In this document: in pieces, positions 41,607-48,557 of the stretch
How the letters are laid out: each line of letters starts with the position of its first letter
Numbering within the stretch: position 1 is the stretch's first letter
From: Bordetella parapertussis
GTDB lineage: Bacteria > Pseudomonadota > Gammaproteobacteria > Burkholderiales > SG8-41
Direction: 5' to 3'
DNA: 48,557 nt
Assembly: GCA_945864585.1 (NCBI GenBank)
Contig: CAMBCF010000001.1
Span: forward strand, 67,825 to 116,381
Translations under genes and position numbers: made by a program
Notes under the pieces: model-generated
What the model was told of the DNA's origin: nothing
Seen by the model: only the letters and a program-made list of their open reading frames with translations
Database searches by the model: none

Positions 41607-42574
41607 TCCGGCTTGATCCCCGCTACACGCGTCATCTCGGCGTAGGCTGTGATCTCCGACGCCAGATACGCCTTGAATTGCGCCGGCGTATTGCCCACCG
41701 GCGGGAATCCCTGCTCGCGCAACTTGTCGCGCACTTGCGGCGTTGCCAGTGCGGCGCGCGTTTCCTGGTAGAGTTTATTGACGATGGCGGCGGGCACGTG
41801 CGCGGACGCGAACAGGCCGAACCAGCCGGCGTCGATTTCCATGCCGGGCACGCCGGCTTCGGTGAGAGTCGGCGCATCGGGTAATGTCGCGAGGCGCGAC
41901 TTGCCGGTGACGCCAAGCGCACGCAAGCGGCCCGCCCTGATGTGCGGCAGCGCAAGATTGGTGTTGGCGAACATCGCCTGGATTTCGCCGCCCAGCAACG
42001 CCGCCACCGCCGGTCCGCCGCCTTTGTAGGGCACATGCACCATGCTGGTCTTCGCGCGCGCCGCGAACAGCGCTCCGGCAAGATGTATCGTATTACCGAT
42101 GCCGGGCGAGCCGTACGCGAGCTTCGCTTCGGGCCGGCGTCCCAAGGCAACAAACTCCTGCACCGTCTGCGCCTGCACCGACGGATGCACGGTGAGGATG
42201 AACGCGTCGAGCGCACAAATGTTGGAGATAGGCGTGAAGTCTTTAACGGCATCGTACGGCAGCTTGCGGTAGATGCTCGGATTCACGGCGATCGAGGCCG
42301 ACACCAGCAGCAGCGTGTGTCCATCGGGCGTCGCCCTCGCCACCGTCTCGGTGCCGACGATGCCGTTGGCGCCCGGACGATTGTCGACGACAAAAGTCTG
42401 TCCCATTTGCGTGCCCAGCTGCTGACCGACGATGCGCGCAATGGCATCGGGACCACCCGCGCCGAACGGAACGACCACGCGTACCGGGCGTTGCGGATAG
42501 TTTTGAGCGTGCGTATGCGACACGCCCAATGCCAGAGATGTGGCGGCCAGCAGCAGTTTCCAGTCTGCATTCAT
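41603..42574 (-). CDS. Bug/TctC family receptor
   Basis: The 323-residue precursor is taken from the ATG at 42574 ([20 protein letters not shown]), with an upstream ATG at 42595 also in frame. Cleavage is near THAQN. Motifs are [92 protein letters not shown] and the end RVAGIKPE. Its stop overlaps the next Bug start (ATGA), so two related receptors are translated as a coupled pair. Confidence 0.93.
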   Translation of the reverse strand: MNADWKLLLAATSLALGVSHTHAQNYPQRPVRVVVPFGAGGPDAIARIVGQQLGTQMGQTFVVDNRPGANGIVGTETVARATPDGHTLLLVSASIAVNPSIYRKLPYDAVKDFTPISNICALDAFILTVHPSVQAQTVQEFVALGRRPEAKLAYGSPGIGNTIHLAGALFAARAKTSMVHVPYKGGGPAVAALLGGEIQAMFANTNLALPHIRAGRLRALGVTGKSRLATLPDAPTLTEAGVPGMEIDAGWFGLFASAHVPAAIVNKLYQETRAALATPQVRDKLREQGFPPVGNTPAQFKAYLASEITAYAEMTRVAGIKPE

Positions 42575-42610
42575 GGTCTTCCTTGGGCTTTGCACATAGT
42601 AAGAGAAATT

Positions 42611-42712
42611 GTAGCCCGGATGGAGCGCAGCGTAATCCGGGGAGCGATAGCTGCGAAAGCTATCCTCCCTTTCAGGATACGCTGCGCTCCTTCCGAGCGA
42701 ACGCGGTAATCC
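42611..42712. repeat. Compound REP-like element
   Basis: CCCGGAT (42614-42620) and ATCCGGG (42635-42641) form the REP head; GGAGCGCAGCGTA (42622-42634) is an exact inverted match to TACGCTGCGCTCC (42678-42690), and a small GATAGCT/AGCTATC hairpin (42645-42651, 42657-42663) sits between. It lies between two Bug genes and could form several competing stems. Confidence 0.75.
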
Positions 42713-42728
42713 TCAATAGACGTTTATG

Positions 42729-43712
42729 TTACTCCGCACTCTTGATGCCCGCATCCTTTACCAGCTTGGCGAACTTGGTGTGCTCGCTGCGCAGGAAAGC
42801 AGCAAACTGTTCCGGCGTGCCACCGACAATGGTGTACGCTTCTACGCGCGCGGTCTCTTTCATCACCGGCGTTTGCAGGATGGCTGCCATCTCGCGGTTC
42901 AGCCGCTCAATCACCGCCTGCGGTGTGCGCGCGGGCACGCCGACGCCGTTCCAGGTTTGATTTTCATAACCCGGTACGGTTTCCGCGACCGTGGGCAAGT
43001 CCGGCAGATGTTCAAAGCGTGTCTTGCCGGTGGTTGCCAGCGCGCGCACTCTGCCGCTTTTGACAAAGGGCAGCGTGCTGGACGACACATTGAACGACAC
43101 CTGCACATGCCCACCCGCAAGATCCGTCAACACGCCCACCGCGCCTTTGTGCGGCACGTGCGTCATAGTGACGCCCGTCATCAGGCAGAACAACGCGCCC
43201 GAGATGTGGCCGAAACCGCCGATGCCTGCGGAGGCGTAATTGAGTTCGCCGGGCTTTTGCCGCGCCAGCGCAATCAACTCTTTCACTGATTGCGCCGCCA
43301 CCCCGGGATGCACCGCGAGGATCGCCGGCACCGACGAGATGTGGATCACTGGCGCGAGATCGCTGCGCAAATCGTACGGCAACTTGTAGAGATACGCATT
43401 CACCACCCACGGCCCCACCGGCGCGATCAGCAATGTGTAACCGTCGGCGGGCGCGCGCGCGACTATGCCCACGCCGATGCTGCCGTTCGCACCCGGCCGG
43501 TTATCAACTACCACCGGTTGGCCGAGCCGCGTGCGCAGTTGTTCCGCCAGCGCGCGGCCCTGCAGATCGGGCGTGCCACCGGTAAAGTACGGCACCACCA
43601 GGCGCAGCGGTCGCGTGGGATACGGCGCGCCGGTCTGCGCGTGGGCACTGCCCAGCGCCAGCAGCACTACGGCTGATGCGATATAAGTATTTGTTTTTAA
43701 ATGGTATTTCAT
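42729..43712 (-). CDS. Bug/TctC family receptor
   Basis: The 327-residue precursor starts at ATG 43712 (MKYHLKTNTYIASAVVLLAL), whose ATGA overlaps the PanE-like gene's stop. Cleavage is near SAHAQ. Motifs are YPTRPLRLVVPYFTGGTPDL (with Tyr-Phe-Thr before Gly-Gly), [56 protein letters not shown] and VPHKGAVGVLTDLAGGHVQV, with His in PHKG as in the Bug at 36638. The tail is KDAGIKSAE. The four-base coupling to a ketopantoate-reductase-type gene is unusual for a periplasmic receptor. Confidence 0.92.
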   Translation of the reverse strand: MKYHLKTNTYIASAVVLLALGSAHAQTGAPYPTRPLRLVVPYFTGGTPDLQGRALAEQLRTRLGQPVVVDNRPGANGSIGVGIVARAPADGYTLLIAPVGPWVVNAYLYKLPYDLRSDLAPVIHISSVPAILAVHPGVAAQSVKELIALARQKPGELNYASAGIGGFGHISGALFCLMTGVTMTHVPHKGAVGVLTDLAGGHVQVSFNVSSSTLPFVKSGRVRALATTGKTRFEHLPDLPTVAETVPGYENQTWNGVGVPARTPQAVIERLNREMAAILQTPVMKETARVEAYTIVGGTPEQFAAFLRSEHTKFAKLVKDAGIKSAE

Positions 43713-44764
43713 TTTTCTGCCGATAGCCTCATTCGCTGCAGGATGAACTCTATATTGGATTTTCCCGGCTTTAACTCGCCGCGTTCGATGCGGCGGCATA
43801 ACGCAACAATCGCATCGTTCGCCGGCGTGTGTATATTTTTCTCGCGGCCCTTGCGCGCGATATGGCCGTTGAGGAAATTGGTTTCGGTTCTGCGCCCCTT
43901 GAGAAAATCCTGCAACACCACGCCGCGCGCGGTGCGCGACCCTTTTTTACCCATGTGGCCGAGGATCGTATACAGCAGCTTGTCGATAATTTTTTCTTCC
44001 GGCCCCATAAACTCTTCGGGGCTCAGGCCAAAAATCGCATCGAGTTTGTAACCGTGCGCCGCGCCCACACGCATGGTCTCGCTCGCCAGTTGCGCGCACA
44101 GCTTGACGACTTCCGGGATTTCCACCGCCTGCCACGACTGCAGCCCCAGCGCGCCGAAAGGCGCGAGGATCATCGAACTGTTGACCAGCTTGGTCCACTT
44201 CGCGCCTTCGATGTTATCGGTAATCGTAATTTTGCCGGCATGCTTCATCAGCTTTTCAAGCTCGGTGAGGCGCGGCGTCACACTGCCGTCGAGTTCGCCG
44301 AGGCCAAACCAGGTGTGCGCCGGATCGGTATTGCGCTGAACATGGCCCGGCGTAAACACTTCCGCCGACAGCTCAAGCACACAGCCCATCACCCGCGGCT
44401 TGCCGATGATGTCAATAATATCGGCGTTGTTCATGCCGTTCTGCGCACCCACGAGCATGCCGTCTTCTTTAAGGTACGGCTTGATGAACTCACACAGCCA
44501 GCGCGTGTCGTGCGATTTCGCTGCCAGCAGCACGATATCGAACTGCCGGTTGAGCGACGACAATTCGCACAGGTGATAGGCCTCAACCTTGGTATGCAAT
44601 TCGGAGTCCGGCATTTTCACCTGCAGGCCGTTCGCCTTCATCGCCTCCACATGCGCCGGCCATTGATCGACCAGTGATACGCTGTAACCCGCATGCGCCA
44701 AGTCGGCGCCGATGCTGCTGCCGATGGCGCCGGTGCTGAGCACTGCGATTTGTTTTCCCATCAT
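43709..44764 (-). CDS. Ketopantoate reductase-family (PanE/ApbA) protein
   Basis: The 351-residue cytoplasmic protein is read from ATG 44764 or, with better spacing to AGGAG, the next codon ATG at 44761. N-terminal KQIAVLSTGAIGSSIGADLA contains the NADP fingerprint TGAIGS. VLLAAKSHDTRWLCEFIKPY and MLVGAQNGMNNADII follow as in PanE, and WTKLVNSSMILAPFGAL has the catalytic Lys. The C-terminus is longer (about 350 versus 300) and basic (KGRRTETNFLNGHIARKG). It probably reduces a 2-oxo acid to a hydroxy acid; pantoate is only one possibility. It follows MmgE/PrpD by ten bases. Confidence 0.9.
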   Translation of the reverse strand: MMGKQIAVLSTGAIGSSIGADLAHAGYSVSLVDQWPAHVEAMKANGLQVKMPDSELHTKVEAYHLCELSSLNRQFDIVLLAAKSHDTRWLCEFIKPYLKEDGMLVGAQNGMNNADIIDIIGKPRVMGCVLELSAEVFTPGHVQRNTDPAHTWFGLGELDGSVTPRLTELEKLMKHAGKITITDNIEGAKWTKLVNSSMILAPFGALGLQSWQAVEIPEVVKLCAQLASETMRVGAAHGYKLDAIFGLSPEEFMGPEEKIIDKLLYTILGHMGKKGSRTARGVVLQDFLKGRRTETNFLNGHIARKGREKNIHTPANDAIVALCRRIERGELKPGKSNIEFILQRMRLSAEK

Positions 44765-44774
44765 CGGTCTCCTG

Positions 44775-46202
44775 TCATCGATCACGCGCTATCCATCCCG
44801 GCGCGGCGACAAACGCCGACAGCAGCTCGCGAGGCTGTGAATCGCGATCCAGCCCCGCCACCAGATTCAACACCTTGTTCAACGCGGATGCAGGCAGTGC
44901 TTCCGCAACCGTATCCTTGAACAATGCCGACAGTTCATCCCAACTCATGCGCCGATGCGGGCTGCCGCGCGGATGCGGCTCATGTGCCACGAATGTGTTG
45001 CCGTTCGCCAGCGTAATCGTCACGCGCGACGGCACCTCTTCGGTGTTGGTGCCGGCTTCGATTTCAGCATCGAGCATGCAACGCACGCGATTCGACAGCG
45101 CGCGCACCTCGGCATCTGCCAGCGCGGTTTCGTAATCTTCACGCCGCAGCGCCGCCTGCGCGCCACGCGTGTGTCCGAGCGACAGCGCCATCGCCAGACT
45201 GAACGGGATGCTGAGTTGCGCGCTTTGCAAATCCGGCGGATCGAGTTGCGTGAGCCGTCCTTGCACGACTTTGGGTATGCCTACTTCAACGTCGGTAATC
45301 TGCGCCGGCAGCAGGCCGTGCTGCGCACCCAGCGCAAGCCCGGCATCGGCCGTCGCCTGCAAGCGCCCCGCACCCGCATGGATCTTGGTGCTGACTTCCA
45401 TCAGCCGGTAGCCTTGCCCCAGGTCAGCGGTCACCTTGAGCGGATCGGCATTGCCGGAGAACGCACGAAAAAATCCCGCCTCGCCTTCGAGGATGTCGCG
45501 CGGCCCCCAGATGCCGGCCTGCGTTAGCAACGCCGCCATCACCCCGGACTCGGCGCCGCGCGCACCGTTAAGACGCTTGGTGACGCCGCCGGAATGATAA
45601 AACTGCGCCAGCCCGCCCGCGTAGGCGCCCGCCGCGCCCAACGCACCCGCCATGTCCTGCGCAGTGAAGTTGAGCAATTTACCGGCGGCGAGCGCCGCAC
45701 CCATCGCGCCGCAGGTGGGTGTCGCCATGAAGCCGCGCTGAAACAGCGCGGGCTGTGTCGCCAGGCCGATGCGCAGCGACGCCTCATAGCCAATAATCGC
45801 GGCCTCCAGCACAGCGCGTCCGCTCGAGTTTTCGCGCTCTGCCATCGCCAGCACTGCGGGCAGTATGGAAGCACCCGCGTGATGCATTGACCCCACATGC
45901 GTGTCGTCGAGATCGCAGGCATGCGCATAAGCGCCGTTGACGAAAGCCGCGCGCGCAGCGTCGATACGGCTGCCGCACAGCAGCAGACTGCTTTCACCCT
46001 TGCCGCCCAGTTGCAGCGCCAGCGCGCGCGTGGATCGGCTCCACGGCAGACGCGCGCCCACGGCAGTCACGCGCAAAAAATCCAGCACCAGCGCCTTCAT
46101 GCGCTGCACTACCTGATCCGGCGCATGCGCCAGCTGGAAACCGGCGGCCCATTCGGCCAGCGCGGCTGTCGTACCCTTGGTGCTGTCTGGTGACGCTGAC
46201 AT
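44775..46202 (-). CDS. MmgE/PrpD family protein (2-methylcitrate dehydratase-like)
   Basis: The 475-residue protein is typical of the MmgE/PrpD family, which includes 2-methylcitrate dehydratase and cis-aconitate decarboxylase. Markers are VNGAYAHACDLDDTHVGSMH near residue 90, with the Asp-Asp and His active-site residues, GFMATPTCGAMGAALAAGKL near 155, FYHSGGVTKRLNGARGAES near 200, and STKIHAGAGRLQATADA near 275. The mid-barrel STKIHAGA replaces the KPYP-like segment of relatives. It begins the operon MmgE/PrpD > PanE-like > Bug > Bug > Bug > acyl-CoA synthetase. Together these could degrade a tricarboxylate or hydroxy acid. Confidence 0.92.
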   Translation of the reverse strand: MSASPDSTKGTTAALAEWAAGFQLAHAPDQVVQRMKALVLDFLRVTAVGARLPWSRSTRALALQLGGKGESSLLLCGSRIDAARAAFVNGAYAHACDLDDTHVGSMHHAGASILPAVLAMAERENSSGRAVLEAAIIGYEASLRIGLATQPALFQRGFMATPTCGAMGAALAAGKLLNFTAQDMAGALGAAGAYAGGLAQFYHSGGVTKRLNGARGAESGVMAALLTQAGIWGPRDILEGEAGFFRAFSGNADPLKVTADLGQGYRLMEVSTKIHAGAGRLQATADAGLALGAQHGLLPAQITDVEVGIPKVVQGRLTQLDPPDLQSAQLSIPFSLAMALSLGHTRGAQAALRREDYETALADAEVRALSNRVRCMLDAEIEAGTNTEEVPSRVTITLANGNTFVAHEPHPRGSPHRRMSWDELSALFKDTVAEALPASALNKVLNLVAGLDRDSQPRELLSAFVAAPGWIARDR

Positions 46203-46301
46203 GCGTGCTATGACTCCTTGTGATGACGTATCGATGGTGAGCGAAGTAACATCCTTATCCGGGGGAGAGAATGGCCCCTTCGATGCAGATGCTGGGGTAA
46301 T

Positions 46302-46548
46302 TCATGCGCGCTTTTGCCCCGGCGCCAGGCGATATTTCTGGAGGCGGCTGTTGGGCTTTTCCGGGAGGGTGTATTCGATCAGACCAGTTTCCAGCATCTT
46401 CCTAAAGATCATTCAGATAGCGCGTTGGTTTGGATTTGCCGAGGCTCTGAGCGATCTTCAGCTTGCCGAGAGCGTCACTCTGAAGAAGTTCAAGTATTCT
46501 GTTGGCAATTTCGGACTCTACCCCTGACTCTACCCCTAACTTTACCAT
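46302..46548 (-). pseudogene. Frameshifted C-terminal remnant of a Fic/RecG-like winged-helix protein
   Basis: The minus-strand ATG at 46548 reads 48 residues (GVESGVESEIANRILELLQS, then KLKIAQSLGKSKPTRYLNDL) up to TAG at 46404-46402. Skipping a missing two bases, the frame from the ATG at 46397 reads MLETGLIEYTLPEKPNSRLQ and KYRLAPGQKRA to TGA at 46302. Joined, these match the C-terminal winged helix of Fic-domain or AlbA_2/RecG-like regulators, which end LLEAGLIE-(M/Y)TIP-(E/D)KP-xSRLQKYRLT. The catalytic part is absent. The tandem GGGGTAGAGTCA repeats encode the GVES-GVES pair. It is a dead remnant. Confidence 0.65.
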
Positions 46549-46839
46549 CGAAGATCCGTCTCACTATCACGAAAATGCGACAGCTTGCCGTGCCGCTAGC
46601 GAATACCTGCGGCGAACTGTTATCGGAATTCGGCAAAAACGTTGCATTCGTATGTCGGTACTGGCCGGCAAACGACTATAAACAGTCCGCCTTCGAATTC
46701 GGACTTTCTGACCAGGGCATTAATCAACTCAACAGCGAGACGGTCCTATCACCTTGCGATCTGGATACGGAGTCGAAGATCAAGTTATTCCCGAGTTACG
46801 TGTGACATCTCTCCGAGCAAAGCGCTATCGCGTTGGGCG
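46549..46839. other. Intergenic stretch with no recognisable gene
   Basis: I see no credible coding sequence here. Frames that stay open on the plus strand (to 46803) have no family-like motif. The base composition is lower in GC than the rest. It lies between two truncated genes and is probably a rearrangement scar. Confidence 0.5.
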
Positions 46840-47901
46840 TCACCCCCGTTGTGCTAACCATCGTGGGTCATCCAATGCTGCGTCGATTTCCCTACCAATT
46901 AACCGCCCTTGACGTTGGTTTGCCGCGAGAGTGCGGTAGAAACCCTCTAACTCGCGAAGCAGCCAATCAGGCCATTCGGGATAGGCCCCTCCCAGACATT
47001 CAAATACACGTCGCAGTCGGCCTGCAGTTGAGGTTTCACGCTGCATCTGGCGGTAAAGAAGACCGCTTAAATCTCCAGTGCCCTCGCCGAAGCACGGGTC
47101 AACATCCGAAGCACGGCGACCGAGCATATCTTCTATTTTGGTCGCCGCGCTTAGCAGCGCCTGATTGAGCTGCGCCGACTGTGTGGCAAAGGCCGCCTGA
47201 TTTCCAGGGTCGGTGACAACTACCACAGTCTGTGGGCGCTTCGCTGCTATAGATGTGAGTGAGTTGATGAAGCCAAGCAAGTTACCCTGCGCTCGTTCCG
47301 ATAGCTTGGCCATGTAGATGACCAGCTCGTCCAGCAGAATCAGCACCGGGCCCGCTGGCAATACGGCTTCAATTTGCGACTCGGAAGGTGATGCTTCAGG
47401 ATCGTCAGCCTTGCCGAGTTCCTTTAGTGTTTTTTCCTTGCCTAAGCGAAAGAATACTTCTCCCCACAGACTGCGAACCTCGGTTGCACCGTGCCGCGCG
47501 AACACCGGCACGCCGGGCTTGCTCAAGTCAACAGCAACAACGGCTACCTTCTTCGGGCGTCCGGCCGCGGGGAGTAACTCAGTGCCTAACGAAGCGCTAT
47601 TGATGTTTTCTGCCAGATGCCACAACGCCATCAATGCGTGGGTCTTGCCACCGCCAAAACCTGTGGACAGTCGGATCGTCGCGCCCGGTTCGCTAACATT
47701 TGCGAGCCGTTCGAACACGGACTGCACTACTTTCTTCAGTGGCTGTGCGGGATGGGTATTGCGGAAAAAGACACCGGGCTCTGAATAGACCTTCGGAGCC
47801 CTGCCTGCGACAAGGTCCCCAAAATCGGCAGCGAAGATCGCGTCGTCGAGATCGCCTTTGAGGACCTCTGGCCGAGGCTTGCATCCTTTAATGACCGACA
47901 T
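46840..47901 (-). pseudogene. Truncated DUF499 ATPase (anti-phage-associated type)
   Basis: From ATG 47901 (GGGGGAG just upstream) this reads 353 residues: MSVIKGCKPRPEVLKGDLDD, then the Walker A STGFGGGKTHALMALWHLA near residue 77, VAVVAVDLSKPGVPVFARHG, Walker B VLILLDELVIYMAKLSERAQ near residue 190, and VVVVTDPGNQAAFA (sensor-like). These are DUF499 features. Intact DUF499 proteins are about 1000 residues and partner with DUF1156-type methylases in putative anti-phage loci. Here the frame ends abruptly after DDPRWLAQRG, missing two thirds, and no partner gene is found. The product is likely non-functional. Confidence 0.78.
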
Positions 47902-48557
47902 GTCTCCCCCTGGAAGTATCAACTTGCATTGTACCTCTCGCACGGGTGTACGGCGCGCGAGCAAACGATTGAGTCATTATCTCCAGACCATTGTTTCCAA
48001 TGAATGGATCTGCCGGCTGAGTCCGAGTCAATGTGTTTTTCAATAGCAGAATAATTACGTCATAATACTGCCCTCGCGAACGAAATACTCTCCCATCCAC
48101 AATGCTGGAACTTGTCACAGCCGTTCGCTTCGATGGCCGCGTGTCTTTGGGCCGCACTGTGCCGTGCCGACTGACCTGTGAGACTGCTAGTGGTGACGAC
48201 GCAACCGGGTTACCCACCGCGCTGCACACCTGCGATGGACCGGGGACAGCGGCGGCCCGCGCCGTGGATAACCCTAATGACTTATCGATTTCACGCTATC
48301 GTGACCGACGTTTCACGCAAGCGTGACCGCGATTTCACCGAAAGCGTTACCGATTGAGGTAAACTAAATCAATATTCATGCAGCATCCCGCCATCGGTCA
48401 CGCTCACGCATGCCGGTGTCAGGTCTCCCATTTCCCATTTTTATGCGATGACAAACGAAATACATAAAATGAGAGGCCTGCCTTGTCCCCTCGGTATCTT
48501 CTGAATTCTTGGGCATGTGGCCGGAGTCGACCATGACCTCAACTGGCGCCAAGCGAG
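47902..48557. other. Right-edge non-coding region, AT-richer, with repeats
   Basis: About 650 bases without a convincing gene. It holds an AT-rich stretch at 47990-48080, a DnaA-box-like CGTGGATAA near 48264, the 22-bp repeat array (48289-48354), an AT-rich block just after it (48355-48380), and an inverted CGGTCACGC copy near 48395. An ATG at 48533, with GGAG six bases before, may start a gene that runs off the window (first residues MTSTGAKR). Partner genes for the DUF499 remnant are absent here. Confidence 0.5.
48289..48354 (+). repeat. Three tandem 22-base repeats (TTTCACGC-AA-GCGTGACCG type)
   Basis: Units are 48289-48310, 48311-48332 and 48333-48354. The second reads TTTCACGCAAGCGTGACCGC plus two bases; unit 3 has TTTCACCGAAAGCGTTACCG. 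The intact units contain an internal inverted repeat (TCACGC/GCGTGA), so each can be a protein-binding site. The sequence directly after is AT-rich and a DnaA-box-like site lies just before. This resembles either iterons or the multiple terminal repeats of some insertion sequences such as the IS21 family. Confidence 0.7.

Noticed and set aside
46314-46805. A 163-codon plus-strand frame between MmgE/PrpD and DUF499
   Set aside because: It reads antisense through the winged-helix remnant and shows no conserved features.
47888-48229. A 113-codon minus-strand frame overlapping the DUF499 5' end
   Set aside because: It has no family signature and overlaps the better-supported DUF499 start with its ribosome site.
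48102-48326. A 74-codon plus-strand frame near the right edge
   Set aside because: It runs through the tandem repeat array and shows no conserved feature.
48289-48354. The tandem 22-base repeats as a CRISPR array
   Set aside because: The units are directly adjacent with no spacers of 25-40 bases, and no cas genes are present.

Overview
The window looks like the chromosome of a betaproteobacterium, most likely Burkholderiales. It is GC-rich and densely coded, and it is dominated by tripartite-tricarboxylate-type periplasmic solute receptors (Bug/TctC family). I count 13 full-length Bug genes, one Bug chimera and one tiny Bug vestige in 48.6 kb. No tctA or tctB membrane genes are present. Glutaminyl-tRNA synthetase and a queuosine pair are the only clear housekeeping genes. 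No rRNA, tRNA or CRISPR array was seen.

Layout. 1-3.5 kb (minus): a partial FAD-dependent oxidoreductase running off the left edge, a Bug receptor and an Asp/Glu-racemase-like protein, with two hairpin-forming intergenic repeats. 3.6-9.9 kb (minus): a YedK-type SRAP protein, an FMN alpha-hydroxy-acid dehydrogenase, then a very tight block glnS > nucleotidyltransferase > small partner > queE > queD, and a PepE-like peptidase. 10-15 kb: a lipoprotein metallo-beta-lactamase-fold hydrolase, an aldolase/Bug chimera, two Bugs, a TauD-type dioxygenase on the opposite strand, and an orphan MazE-like antitoxin followed by a palindromic hairpin. 15-23 kb (minus): a long run of catabolic genes (VOC protein, mandelate racemase-type enolase, Gfo/Idh/MocA oxidoreductase, VOC protein, Bug, Bug, second enolase, Bug). 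23-27 kb: two more Bugs around a truncated endostatin-like lectin remnant, a small zinc-finger-like protein and an alpha/beta hydrolase. 27-34.4 kb (plus): a DASS-type transporter, an exported erythromycin-esterase-like protein, an MFS transporter, a class III CoA-transferase, a Bug and a cupin. 34.4-38.3 kb: a glyoxalase-like protein and a CapA-like protein (minus), a Bug (plus), and a ParE/RelE toxin-antitoxin pair followed by an attC-like structure. 38.4-46.2 kb (minus): MmgE/PrpD, PanE-like reductase, three Bugs and an ADP-forming acyl-CoA synthetase. 46.2-48.6 kb is degraded: a frameshifted winged-helix remnant, a truncated DUF499 ATPase, and a tandem 22-bp repeat array at the right edge.

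Working together. Bugs usually capture small carboxylates in the periplasm. Here each sits beside one or two enzymes that act on carboxylates or CoA esters (enolase-superfamily dehydratases, dioxygenase, CoA-transferase, acyl-CoA synthetase, MmgE/PrpD). The picture is a set of substrate-specific uptake or sensing modules for organic acids, presumably served by membrane subunits encoded elsewhere. Several deletion scars (aldolase/Bug chimera, Bug C-terminal vestige, headless lectin, truncated DUF499) suggest that the area has been rearranged repeatedly.
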